DNA of 64,000 bases from Dyella_A sp050749815 (GCF_050749815.1 NZ_CP192735.1:62001-126000), one strand, 5' to 3'. Positions 18,448 through 28,091 are shown, counted from the stretch's first letter. The notes: a model not told the origin generated them from the sequence alone. Made by a program: numbers and translations.

Positions 18448-19716
18448 ATGCAACTGAAACCGATACTGGCCTCGCTCAGGCACCATAAGTTGACCGCGCT
18501 GCTGCTGGCGCTGCAGGTGGCCTTCAGCTGCGCCATCATCACCAACGCCGTGTTCCTGATCGTTCAGCGGGTACAGCGAGTGACCACGCCGAGCGGGCTG
18601 GACGAGCGCGCCTTGTCGCTGGTGACAGTCAGCGACCTCGATGCCGGAGCCAATCCACTGGCCCTGCACAAGGCCGACCTCGCGGCACTGCGCAAGTTAC
18701 CGGGGGTCGAGTCGGCGGCGCTGATCAGCAATGTGCCCTTTTCGAATAGCGAGCACGGCTCGGGTGGTTGCACCTCGCTGGCCGCTGTACATGCCGCCAT
18801 GAAGGCACGTTCCTTGAAAGTGCCGGGTTGTGCGCGGGCGGATGTCTACTCAGGTACTCCAGGCACGCTCGATACGCTGGGTCTGAAGCTGGTGGCAGGG
18901 CGGATGTTTGATGCCGACGAGTATGTGCCCGGCAAACCTCCCGGTCAGTCGGTTGCTGTATCGGCGATGATCGTCACGCAGGCATTTGCGCGACAGCTGT
19001 ACCCCGACCATCCGGATCACATCGTCGGTCGCGACGTGTATTTCGACCATGGACTGATGAAGGGCCAGCCGACCCGCATCGTGGGTGTGGTCGCGCATCT
19101 GCATCAGGCCAACGTGTCGGGTGATGGCAACGACGATCAATCGGCACTGCTGCCGGTGGAACCGAATGAAGCTCGCGCCCTGTTCGCCTTGCGCAGCGAC
19201 CCTTCACAACGGGGCAGGGTGATGAAGGCGGCCGTGGCCGAGCTCAACAAGAGCAACCCGGGTCGGCAGCTTTCCGCCGACGACGCGCAAACCTATGCAC
19301 ACATGCGTGCCAGCTACTTTCAAGGCGACACCACCATGATCGGCTTGTTGCTGGCATCGGCGCTGGGCCTCCTTTTTGTCACGGCGCTGGGTATCGCCGG
19401 ACTGGCCAGCTTCTGGGTCCAGCAGCGCACGCGCACCATCGGCATCCGCCGTGCCATCGGCGCCACGCGCGGCGACATCCTGCGCTACTTCCAGACTGAG
19501 AATCTGCTCATCGTGGGCGTGGGCATCGCGGTGGGTCTGGTGCTTGCCGTGGTGCTCAACCTGTTGCTGATGCAGCGCTACGAGCTGCCTCGACTGCCCT
19601 TGTGGTACCTGCCGCTGGGGGCGTTCGCGCTGTGGGCGCTGGGTCAACTGGCAGTACTCGCCCCGGCGCTGCGCGCCTCACGCGTGCCGCCGGTGGTGGC
19701 GACACGCAGCGTGTGA
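18448..19716 (+). CDS. ABC permease, FtsX/MacB type, pair 7 subunit B
   Basis: Of 422 residues from the ATG at 18448, chosen because AGGAG (18437-18441) lies 6 bases upstream and MQLKPILASLRHHK then matches the paralogues; the ATG at 18442 is the alternative. Unlike the other B subunits it has two periplasmic cysteines, C108 and C128, in an inserted segment (GGCTSLAAVHA ... KVPGCARADV). Its first helix reads IITNAVFLI, so the otherwise conserved Cys is Thr. The coupling motif RTIGIRRAIGATRGDIL also deviates. Tail VPPVVATRSV. Last permease of the array. Confidence 0.88.
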   Translation: MQLKPILASLRHHKLTALLLALQVAFSCAIITNAVFLIVQRVQRVTTPSGLDERALSLVTVSDLDAGANPLALHKADLAALRKLPGVESAALISNVPFSNSEHGSGGCTSLAAVHAAMKARSLKVPGCARADVYSGTPGTLDTLGLKLVAGRMFDADEYVPGKPPGQSVAVSAMIVTQAFARQLYPDHPDHIVGRDVYFDHGLMKGQPTRIVGVVAHLHQANVSGDGNDDQSALLPVEPNEARALFALRSDPSQRGRVMKAAVAELNKSNPGRQLSADDAQTYAHMRASYFQGDTTMIGLLLASALGLLFVTALGIAGLASFWVQQRTRTIGIRRAIGATRGDILRYFQTENLLIVGVGIAVGLVLAVVLNLLLMQRYELPRLPLWYLPLGAFALWALGQLAVLAPALRASRVPPVVATRSV

Positions 19717-19783
19717 GCAACGGGGCATCCGGCAACGCTGCGGTTCGGGCAGAATCGGGGTTCTTGCCAGGGAGAGTGTCACG

Positions 19784-21571
19784 ATGAAGAAGCTGCCTTT
19801 GATGATGGCGCTGGGCCTGTCGGCCGCGGCCGCCATGGCCCCGCTCGCGGTAGTGGCTGCCGCGCAATCGGACGTGGCCACGCGCGTGGCGGCGCAGAAC
19901 GCGCTGCTGGATGAGCAGTGGCAGCACACGCTGAAGAATTCGCCGGAGTTCGCCACCATCCTGGGCGATCTGCGCTACAACGACCGCTGGAGCGACATGT
20001 CGCTGGCGCACGCCAAGGCCGAGTACAAGTGGGCGGGGGACTTCCTGCGCCGCTTCCAGGCGATCGACACGGCCGGCTTTTCCGACAGCGATAAGCTCAA
20101 CCACGAGCTGATGGTCCGCCAGCTTTCCGACGCCCGCCAGGCGCATGAGCTGAAGCTGGACGAGATGCCGATCGACCAGATGAGCGGCATTCACCTGCAG
20201 CTGGCCGGCTTTGTCAGCTCCATTCCGTTCGACAACACCAAGCAGTATGAGGATTACCTGGCGCGTCTGAAGGCGGTGCCGGTGGGTTTCGATCAGGTGA
20301 TCGGCGTGGCCAGGCAGGGCCTGCGCGACGGCATGATGCCGCCGAAGTATCTGCTGGAGGCGGTGGTCAAGCAGATCGATGCGATCGGCACGCCGGCCGG
20401 CATGCACAGCGTGTTCGCCGAGCCGTTGAAGCATTTTCCGGCGTCGGTGCCGGTGGCCGATCAGGCGCGGCTGAAGCAGGCGATCCTGGCTGCGATCGAC
20501 CATGACGTGCGCCCGGCCTACGGCAAGCTCAAGAACTTCGTCGCCACCGACTACGCACCGCACGGCCGCGCTCAGCCCGGCGTATGGGATCTGCCCAACG
20601 GCGAGGCGATCTATCGCTTCGACGTGAAGCAGATGACCACCACCGACAAGACCCCTGCCGAGATCCACCAGCTCGGTCTGAACGAGGTGGCGCGCATCGA
20701 AGGCGAGATGACCAAGATCGCCAAGGCGCAGGGCTTCAAGGATCTGGCCAGCTTCCGCGCCTCGCTGAAGAGCAATCCGAAGACCCACGCCACCTCGCGC
20801 GAGGACATCCTCAACCGCTACCGCGGATTCCTGGCACAGATGCAGCCCGAGCTGCCCAAGCTGTTCGGCCTGCTGCCCAAGACCGAGGTGGTGGTGAAGC
20901 CGGTAGAGGCGTTCCGCGAGAAGGAAGCGGCCGCCGCCGAATATCACCAGGGCACGCCGGATGGTTCGCGGCCGGGGCAGATCTTCGTCAACACCGGCGA
21001 CTTCGCCAACCGCAGCGTGCTGACCATCGAGTCGACCGCGTACCACGAGGGCATTCCCGGCCATCACATGCAGATTTCGATCGCGCAGACGCTGCCCAAG
21101 CTGCCGCCGTTCCGCCAGCAGGGCGGCTACACCGCCTACGTGGAAGGCTGGGCGCTGTACGCCGAGCAGCTGGGCAAGGACATCGGCTTCTACAAGGACC
21201 CGCTGTCCGATTACGGCCGCCTCAGCGACGAGCTGCTGCGCGCCGACCGCCTGGTGCTGGATACCGGCGTGCACTACAAGCACTGGACGCGCCAGCAGAT
21301 GGTCGACTTCTTCCACGCCCACTCCAGCGAGGACGAGCCGGACGTGCAGGCCGAGACCGACCGCTACATCACCTGGCCGGGTCAGGCGCTGGCCTACAAG
21401 ATGGGCGAGCTGAAGATCCTGGCGCTGCGTACCAAGGCGAAGCAGGAACTGGGCGACAAGTTCGACATCCGCGCCTTCCACGACGCCGTGCTCGACGGCG
21501 GCGCGCTGCCACTGGACGTGTTGGAGACGCGCATCGACGCGTGGATCGAAGCGCAGAAGGGCAAGGCGTGA
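19784..21571 (+). CDS. Secreted DUF885 family protein
   Basis: Of 595 residues with a typical signal peptide (MKKLPLMMALGLSAAAAMAP, cleavage probably after VVAAAQ). The C-terminal half contains YHEGIPGHHMQ near residue 424, the hallmark of DUF885 (COG4805); its His/Glu pattern suggests a metal-dependent hydrolase, but no activity is established to my knowledge. A later GQALAYKMGELKI segment is also typical. GGGAGAG precedes the ATG. It starts 67 bp after the last permease on the same strand, so it may be co-transcribed and act in the periplasm on exported or imported peptides; that link is inferred. Confidence 0.85.
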   Translation: MKKLPLMMALGLSAAAAMAPLAVVAAAQSDVATRVAAQNALLDEQWQHTLKNSPEFATILGDLRYNDRWSDMSLAHAKAEYKWAGDFLRRFQAIDTAGFSDSDKLNHELMVRQLSDARQAHELKLDEMPIDQMSGIHLQLAGFVSSIPFDNTKQYEDYLARLKAVPVGFDQVIGVARQGLRDGMMPPKYLLEAVVKQIDAIGTPAGMHSVFAEPLKHFPASVPVADQARLKQAILAAIDHDVRPAYGKLKNFVATDYAPHGRAQPGVWDLPNGEAIYRFDVKQMTTTDKTPAEIHQLGLNEVARIEGEMTKIAKAQGFKDLASFRASLKSNPKTHATSREDILNRYRGFLAQMQPELPKLFGLLPKTEVVVKPVEAFREKEAAAAEYHQGTPDGSRPGQIFVNTGDFANRSVLTIESTAYHEGIPGHHMQISIAQTLPKLPPFRQQGGYTAYVEGWALYAEQLGKDIGFYKDPLSDYGRLSDELLRADRLVLDTGVHYKHWTRQQMVDFFHAHSSEDEPDVQAETDRYITWPGQALAYKMGELKILALRTKAKQELGDKFDIRAFHDAVLDGGALPLDVLETRIDAWIEAQKGKA

Positions 21572-21643
21572 GGTTTGGCTGCAAGTCCTCTTCGCCGGCG
21601 CTGTCGTGGGAGAAGGAATGGAGCGTGGGGCTTGCAGATTTAG

Positions 21644-21780
21644 CCCTCTCCCCTGGCTCTGCCGGGGGAGAGGGTTGGGTGAGGGGGCTTTTGATGTTTT
21701 CGCAGGTGCACGTGCAGAGCGAGAAGCAAGAGCATCCCCCTCACCCCAGCCCTCTCCCCCAACGTGGTTGGGGGAGAGGG
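21644..21780. repeat. Composite palindromic element, copy 1
   Basis: A palindromic module at 21644-21687 (CCCTCTCCCCTGGCTCTGCC, then GGGGGAGAGGGTTGGGTGAG) is followed by a spacer starting CTTTTGATGTTTTCGCAGG. A second module in the opposite orientation runs from 21736 to 21780 (CCCCCTCACCCCAGCCCTCT, then CCCCCAACGTGGTTGGGGG). The inverted ends and conserved spacer suggest one small non-autonomous mobile unit of about 137 bp. Confidence 0.8.
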
Positions 21781-21851
21781 CGCAAATGCAGTGAGCCCTC
21801 TCCTCTGGCTCTACCCGAGGAGAGGCCCGAGCGTGAGGCTCGCGGGTTTAG

Positions 21852-21991
21852 CCCTCTCCCTGGCTGTGCCGGGGGAGAGGGTTGGGTGAGGGGGAAGCTT
21901 TTGATTTTTCGGAAAGGCATGCGCGAAGCGGGAAACAAGAGCAGCCCCCTTACCTCGACCCTCTCCCCCGACGTTGTTGGGGGAGAGGGGG
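21852..21991. repeat. Composite palindromic element, copy 2
   Basis: Same structure as copy 1. The forward module is 21852-21894 and the reverse module 21945-21991. The spacer starts CTTTTGATTTTTCGGAAAGG and ends in CAAGAGCAG, clearly related to the spacer of copy 1. The two copies lie 71 bp apart in direct orientation, a configuration that can recombine. Confidence 0.8.
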
Positions 21992-22074
21992 CAAGCGTGG
22001 TTAACCGTCCAACCTGCATGGCCGATGCAGGTGCCTGACGCAACCTTTTCGCATGGAGCGGCATCCATGCCCGC

Positions 22075-23430
<1,356 letters not shown>

Positions 23431-23538
23431 CCAACTTCACGCCGGTGCATTCCGGCAGTGGTCGCCGCGGCGCCCGATGGCGTAAAAAGGGCGCCTGCGC
23501 CATGCGCCCTTGCGGCGCCCACCCCCAGGAGTCGTGTC

Positions 23539-23877
23539 ATGTCCAAGCGCCTGTTGTTGGTTCCCTTGCTCGTTATCGCCGCGGCCGGCGCCGACGTATC
23601 GGCCCAGACCGCGGCCGCGGCCAGCGACAGCTGGAGCCGTCCCGCGTCGGCCAGCTCGACCGCACCGTCGTACGGCAACGGTTCGGGGCTGCGCGATGAC
23701 TCCGGCCGCAGCGGTAGCCACTTCAAGTTCAAGGAACAGCGCGACGCGCGACCGCAGCGCAACGCCGCGCTGGAAGCCACTGGCAAGGCCGGGGTGATGG
23801 GCGGTAACGAGATCGGCCGCGACGGTCGTCCCACCGTGAGCTGCGCGCAGACGCCGATGGATCCCGCATGCCGCTGA
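23539..23877 (+). CDS. Small secreted protein of unknown function
   Basis: Of 112 residues with a signal peptide (MSKRLLLVPLLVIAAAGADV, cleavage likely near SAQT). The mature part is Ser/Ala/Gly-rich, then basic and hydrophilic, and ends in CAQTPMDPACR, so two cysteines are 9 apart at the C-terminus. AGGAG at 23527-23531 lies 7 bases before the ATG. I do not recognise a domain. It sits between the response regulator and the sensor kinase, and could be a periplasmic signal or modulator for the kinase; that is speculation from position. A GGGCGC/GCGCCC hairpin without T-run precedes it (23487-23511). Confidence 0.75.
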   Translation: MSKRLLLVPLLVIAAAGADVSAQTAAAASDSWSRPASASSTAPSYGNGSGLRDDSGRSGSHFKFKEQRDARPQRNAALEATGKAGVMGGNEIGRDGRPTVSCAQTPMDPACR

Positions 23878-23899
23878 CCACCCCGGGCAGCGTGCGCGG

Positions 23900-25291
23900 A
23901 TGAGCCGCCGCCTGCACTCGCTCGAAGGCCGGCTGAGTCTGCTGCTGTTGCTGGCCGGCCTGGTCGGCGTGCTGGTCTACGCCGGCGTCACCGAGTGGCC
24001 GCTGCCGCAGGCGCTGGCGTGGCTGCACACCGACCTGAAGGTAGGCGCCGAGCCGCCGGTGCGGATGGGCTTCGTGGTCGGCCTGGTCATCTCCATGGCC
24101 GTGCTGGTGCCGATCGCGCTGTGGATGGCGGCCGTGGTGATGTCGCCGGTGAGCCGCCTGCTGCGCGCGCTGGAAGGTTCGGTGGCGAGCTATCGCGACG
24201 GCGATTTCAGCATTTCGCTGGCGGTGGATCGCCGCGACGAGCTGGGCGAGCTGATTTCCATGCACAACGCGCTGGGGCAGACCCTGCGCGATCAGCGCCA
24301 GCACCTGGTGCAGCGCGAGCTGCTGCTGGACACGGTGGTGCAGAACACCCCGGTGGCGCTGGTGCTCACCGATGCCGGCGGTCGCGTCGCCTACGCCAAC
24401 ATCGCCGCGCGGCACCTGTTCAACGAGGGGCGCAGCCTGCACGGTCTGGTGTTCGCCGACGTGCTGGCCGACGCGCCGAAGGTGATGCGCGAGGCGGTCG
24501 AGCATGGCGAGGACGCGCTGCTCACGGTAGAGATGGACAACAGCGAGGAGACCTTCCACATCTCCCAGCGCGCGTTCCGCCTGCAGGGCCGGCCGCACCG
24601 GCTGCAGCTGTTCCGGCGCATGACGCGCGAGCTGTCGCGGCAGGAAGTGGCGAGCTGGAAGCGGGTGATCCGGGTGATCAGCCACGAGCTCAACAACTCG
24701 CTGGCGCCGATCTCCTCGCTGGCGCATTCGGGCGCCGAGCTGGCCCGTCGCGGCGAGACCGAGCGCCTGCCCGGCGTGTTTGCCACCATCGGCGAGCGCG
24801 CGCGCCACCTGCACGGCTTCATCGCCGGCTACGCCAGCTTTGCCAAGCTGCCGGCGCCGCGCAAGGCGGCCATCGCCTGGGCGCCGTTCCTGGAAGGGCT
24901 GGCGCTGCACTGCCGCTTCCGCCTGGTCGGAGCGGCGCCGGAGCAGCCGGGCTGGTTCGATGCCGCCCAGGTGGAGCAGGTGCTGATCAACCTGATCAAG
25001 AACGCGCACGAGGCAGGCGGCCCGGAAGAAGAGGTGACGCTGGCGCTGCAGGTGCTCGGCCGTGACCTGCGCATCGAGGTGGCCGACCGCGGCCCCGGCA
25101 TGAGCGAGACGGTGCTGGCGCAGGCGCTGCTGCCGTTCTACTCCACCAAGCGAGCCGGCACCGGGCTGGGCCTGGCGCTGGCCCGCGAGATCGCCGAGGC
25201 GCACGGTGGGCGCATCAGCCTGGTCAATCGCGAAGGCGGTGGACTGCAGGTGAGCATGATGCTGCCGCTGGCGACGCCGCGGGAGGTTTGA
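23900..25291 (+). CDS. Membrane sensor histidine kinase (NtrY-like)
   Basis: Of 463 residues. Helices near 13-32 and 55-78 frame a very short periplasmic loop (about 22 residues), followed by HAMP and PAS domains (about 80-230). The phosphoacceptor is H262 in ISHELNNSLAPISSL. The ATPase domain has the N-box QVLINLIKNAHEA, G1 box VADRGPGM and GTGLGLAL. HELNN is typical of kinases paired with NtrC-type regulators, matching the upstream response regulator. The short loop suggests that sensing is by membrane, partner protein or the cytoplasmic PAS. It starts 22 bp after the small secreted protein gene. Confidence 0.92.
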   Translation: MSRRLHSLEGRLSLLLLLAGLVGVLVYAGVTEWPLPQALAWLHTDLKVGAEPPVRMGFVVGLVISMAVLVPIALWMAAVVMSPVSRLLRALEGSVASYRDGDFSISLAVDRRDELGELISMHNALGQTLRDQRQHLVQRELLLDTVVQNTPVALVLTDAGGRVAYANIAARHLFNEGRSLHGLVFADVLADAPKVMREAVEHGEDALLTVEMDNSEETFHISQRAFRLQGRPHRLQLFRRMTRELSRQEVASWKRVIRVISHELNNSLAPISSLAHSGAELARRGETERLPGVFATIGERARHLHGFIAGYASFAKLPAPRKAAIAWAPFLEGLALHCRFRLVGAAPEQPGWFDAAQVEQVLINLIKNAHEAGGPEEEVTLALQVLGRDLRIEVADRGPGMSETVLAQALLPFYSTKRAGTGLGLALAREIAEAHGGRISLVNREGGGLQVSMMLPLATPREV

Positions 25292-25342
25292 CCGCCACGG
25301 CGCTCGCCTATACTCCGGTCTTCATCGGAAGAGGGGGTAGTC

Positions 25343-26287
25343 ATGGGGCAGATTCTCGCGCTGGTCATCGTCATCGTGGTGGTGATCGGCATCGCCAAGC
25401 TCGTCCGCATCGTGCCGCAGGGCTACGAGTGGACGGTGGAAACCTTCGGCAAGTACACGCGCACGCTCACGCCGGGGCTGCACTTCCTCATTCCCATCTA
25501 CCAGGCCGTGGGCCGCAAGATGAACATGATGGAGCAGGTGCTCGACGTGCCCAGCCAGGACGTGATCACCAAGGACAACGCGGTAGTGCGCGTCGATGGC
25601 GTGGTGTTCTACCAGGTGCTGGACGCGTCCAAGGCGGCCTATGAGGTGTCGAACCTGGAGCAGGCCTCGCTGGCGCTGGTGATGACCAACATACGCACCG
25701 TGCTCGGCTCGCTCGACCTGGACGAGAGCCTGAGCCAGCGCGACGCGATCAACGCCAAGCTGCTGCGCGTGGTGGACGAGGCGACCCACCCGTGGGGCGT
25801 CAAGGTCAACCGCATCGAGATCAAGGACATCGCGCCGCCGCGCGACCTGATCGACGCGATGGCGCGGCAGATGAAGGCCGAACGCGAGAAGCGCGCCAAC
25901 ATCCTCGACGCCGAAGGCTTCCGCCAGGCGGCGATCCTCAAGGCCGAGGGCGAGAAGCAGTCGGTGATCCTGGCCGCCGAGGGCGAGAAGGAAGCCGCGT
26001 TCCGCGCCGCCGAGGCACGCGAGCGCTCGGCCGAGGCCGAGGCCAAGGCGACCCAGATGGTGTCCGACTCGATCGCCAACGGCAACGTCAACGCGCTCAA
26101 CTACTTCGTCGCCAACAACTACGTCGAGGCGTTGAAGGAAATGGCCAAGTCGCCCAACCAGAAGATGCTGCTGCTGCCGATCGAAGCCACCGGCATCCTT
26201 GGGTCGCTGGCCGGCATCGCCGAGCTGGCGAAGGATTCGCTTGGCCAGCAAGCCAAGGCCGGCGTGATCCAGCCGCCGCCGCGCTGA
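25343..26287 (+). CDS. SPFH/Band 7 stomatin-like membrane protein (QmcA-like)
   Basis: Of 314 residues. A single N-terminal helix (MGQILALVIVIVVVIGIAKL) is followed by a Band 7 domain with the stomatin motifs VPQGYEWTVETFGKY and NRIEIKDIAPP. A long Ala/Glu/Lys-rich coiled coil follows (about 165-235, with repeated KAEGEKQ/AAEGEKE). The C-terminal part carries NYFVANNYVEALKEM. Such proteins form oligomeric cages in membrane microdomains and regulate proteases such as FtsH. The NfeD partner follows 18 bp downstream, the classical pairing. Confidence 0.92.
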   Translation: MGQILALVIVIVVVIGIAKLVRIVPQGYEWTVETFGKYTRTLTPGLHFLIPIYQAVGRKMNMMEQVLDVPSQDVITKDNAVVRVDGVVFYQVLDASKAAYEVSNLEQASLALVMTNIRTVLGSLDLDESLSQRDAINAKLLRVVDEATHPWGVKVNRIEIKDIAPPRDLIDAMARQMKAEREKRANILDAEGFRQAAILKAEGEKQSVILAAEGEKEAAFRAAEARERSAEAEAKATQMVSDSIANGNVNALNYFVANNYVEALKEMAKSPNQKMLLLPIEATGILGSLAGIAELAKDSLGQQAKAGVIQPPPR

Positions 26288-26305
26288 GCCATCGGGAGAC
26301 AGGCC

Positions 26306-26752
26306 ATGTGGGATCTTTCGGCGCATTACCTGTGGTGGATTCTCGCCCTGCTGCTGATCGCAGGCGAGGTGCTGCTGCCGGGCTACTTCATGTTGTGGAT
26401 CGGCCTGGCTGCCGCGGCCATGGGCATCTTGCTGTGGCTGGTGCCCGGCATGGGCCTGCTGCTGCAGGCGGTACTGTTCGCCGCGCTGGCACTGGCGGCC
26501 TGTGTGCTCTATGCGCGTACGCTGCGCCCGCGCATCGAGCGCAGCACGCCCGGCAGCGAGCGGCTCAACCGCCGCGCGGCGCAGATGATCGGCCAGCGCT
26601 ACGTGCTCACCGAGGCCATCGTCAACGGTCGCGGCAAGGCCCGCGTGGGTGACGGCGAATGGCTGGTGGCCGGGCCGGAACTGCCGCTGGGCGCCACGGT
26701 GGAAGTGGTGGCGGTGGACGGCACCACGCTGCAGGTGCGCGCGGCCGCATGA
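26306..26752 (+). CDS. NfeD-family membrane protein
   Basis: Of 148 residues. Two to three N-terminal helices (YLWWILALLLIAGEVLLPGY and following) lead to a small soluble beta-barrel with GKARVGDGEWLVAGPELPLG, the OB-fold part of NfeD proteins. It is the short NfeD type (YbbK-like) without a protease domain. Its TGA overlaps the ATG of the downstream exporter gene by ATGA, so the three genes from 25343 probably form one operon. Confidence 0.9.
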   Translation: MWDLSAHYLWWILALLLIAGEVLLPGYFMLWIGLAAAAMGILLWLVPGMGLLLQAVLFAALALAACVLYARTLRPRIERSTPGSERLNRRAAQMIGQRYVLTEAIVNGRGKARVGDGEWLVAGPELPLGATVEVVAVDGTTLQVRAAA

Positions 26753-28032
26753 GTGCCGCCGCGCCGGTGGTTGTGTCCGCGGACTTTTCCACCGCCGCGC
26801 TCAAGACGCGCATTGGCTTCCTGGTGGAGCTGGCGCGGCGCCTGCACCAGTACGGCACTTCGGCACCGCGGCTGGAGATCGCCGTGGCCGGGGCGGCGCA
26901 ACAGATGGGGCTGGCCGCCGACGTGTGGTCCAGCCCCACCGCCATCATCATTTCCTTCTCCGACCTGGCGCAGGGCGACGAGGGCCTGGCGCAGGTGACG
27001 CAGGTGATGCGGCTGCCGCCTGGCGACGTGAACCTGGCGCGCCTGTGCGAGGCCGACGCGATCGCCGACCGCGTGATCGCCGGCGAGATCGAGCTGCGCG
27101 AGGGTTTCCGTCTGCTGCGCCTGCTCGGGCTGCCGGACACGCGACGGGCCCAAGCCAGTGTGATCGGCAGCTACGGCCTGTCCGCCGCCTGCGTGGTGGG
27201 CCTGCTGCTGCACAGCTCCTGGGCGGACCTGCTGGTGTCGGGGCTGATCGGCCTGGTGATCGGCGCCATCACCATCCGCTCGGCGGCGCGCCCGCGCCTG
27301 GCAGCCGCCAGCGATGCGATCTGCGCCCTGGTGGCGACCACCATCGCCATCGTGATCAGCGCCTTCGTGGTGCCGCTGGCGGTGAAGTCGGTGGTGCTGG
27401 CCGGCCTGATCGTACTGATGCCCGGCATGTCGCTCACCACCGCGGTGCGCGAGATTTCCAGCCAGCATCTGGTGTCCGGCGTGGCGCGGGTCGGTGGCGC
27501 GGTGTCCACCCTGCTCAAGCTCACCTTCGGCACCGTGGCGGCGACCCAGCTGTGCGCGGCGCTGGGCATCGATCCGGGCACATATGCGCTGCCGCCCTTG
27601 CCCGGCTGGGTGGATTATCCGTCGCTGCTGCTTGGCGCACTGGGATTTTCCATTCTGTTTCGCGCCGCGCGCCGCGATTGGCCGGTGGTCATGGGCGCGG
27701 TGATCGTGGGTTATCTGGCCACGCGCTGGGGCGGACTGATTTCCGGCGCCATTCCGGGCGCGCCGTTCGGCGTTTTTCTGGGCGGTTTCCTGCTCGGCGC
27801 CATGGCAAATCTTTATGCGCGGATCATGCGTCGCCCGGGTGCGGTGATCCGCGAACCGGGGATTATCCTGCTGGTGCCCGGCAGCGTGGGTTTTCGCAGC
27901 GTCTCGTATCTGTTCGAGCGCGATACCGTGCTGGGTATGGATAGCGGCATCCTGCTCATTACCCTGCTTATCTCGCTGGTGGCCGGACTGCTGTTCGGCG
28001 ACCTGCTGGTATCGCCGCGCCGATCGCTCTGA
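26749..28032 (+). CDS. Threonine/serine exporter family protein (ThrE type)
   Basis: Of 427 residues from the ATG overlapping the nfeD-like stop. The N-terminal DUF1212 part (about 1-270) contains YGTSAPRLE and a helical bundle with GLIVLMPGMSLTTAVREI. The C-terminal ThrE_2 part has four to five further helices with PGSVGFRS. Corynebacterial ThrE exports threonine and serine; single-chain homologues in Proteobacteria are mostly uncharacterised, so substrate is uncertain. A frame extending upstream to 26659 lies inside the NfeD gene and is not used. A strong hairpin terminator follows directly. Confidence 0.88.
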   Translation: MSAAAPVVVSADFSTAALKTRIGFLVELARRLHQYGTSAPRLEIAVAGAAQQMGLAADVWSSPTAIIISFSDLAQGDEGLAQVTQVMRLPPGDVNLARLCEADAIADRVIAGEIELREGFRLLRLLGLPDTRRAQASVIGSYGLSAACVVGLLLHSSWADLLVSGLIGLVIGAITIRSAARPRLAAASDAICALVATTIAIVISAFVVPLAVKSVVLAGLIVLMPGMSLTTAVREISSQHLVSGVARVGGAVSTLLKLTFGTVAATQLCAALGIDPGTYALPPLPGWVDYPSLLLGALGFSILFRAARRDWPVVMGAVIVGYLATRWGGLISGAIPGAPFGVFLGGFLLGAMANLYARIMRRPGAVIREPGIILLVPGSVGFRSVSYLFERDTVLGMDSGILLITLLISLVAGLLFGDLLVSPRRSL

Positions 28033-28067
28033 ATGCAAAACGCCGGCGCGAGGCCGGCGTTTTGCAT
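28033..28067. terminator. Bidirectional intrinsic terminator
   Basis: A perfect 15-bp inverted repeat (28033-28047 ATGCAAAACGCCGGC; 28053-28067 its complement) with a 5-base loop. Each strand has a T-run on the 3' side of the GC stem (CGTTTTGC). It lies between the convergent exporter (+) and H-NS (-) genes and should stop both. Confidence 0.85.
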
Positions 28068-28091
28068 GGCGCGATGTTCAGCGGGCAGCGA

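Larger units (their letters stand above)
21572..22074. other. Gene-free region made mostly of repeats
   Basis: This 503-bp stretch between the DUF885 gene and the response regulator has no credible coding sequence. Reading frames across it consist of repeat-derived peptides rich in LSPxxxGxG. It is made of two similar composite elements (entries at 21644 and 21852) and a lone palindrome at 21796-21825 of the form CCCTCTCCTCTGGC / CCCGAGGAGAGG. About 80 bases just before the response regulator are repeat-free and may hold its promoter; I see no convincing -24/-12 or -35/-10 match. Confidence 0.7.

Noticed and set aside
21572..22038. Open frames across the repeat block as small genes
   Set aside because: Their translations are repeat-derived (LSPxxxGxG) with no ribosome site and no conserved start.
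23487..23511. GGGCGC/GCGCCC hairpin after the response regulator considered as terminator
   Set aside because: No T-run follows on either strand, and the next genes on the same strand look co-transcribed.
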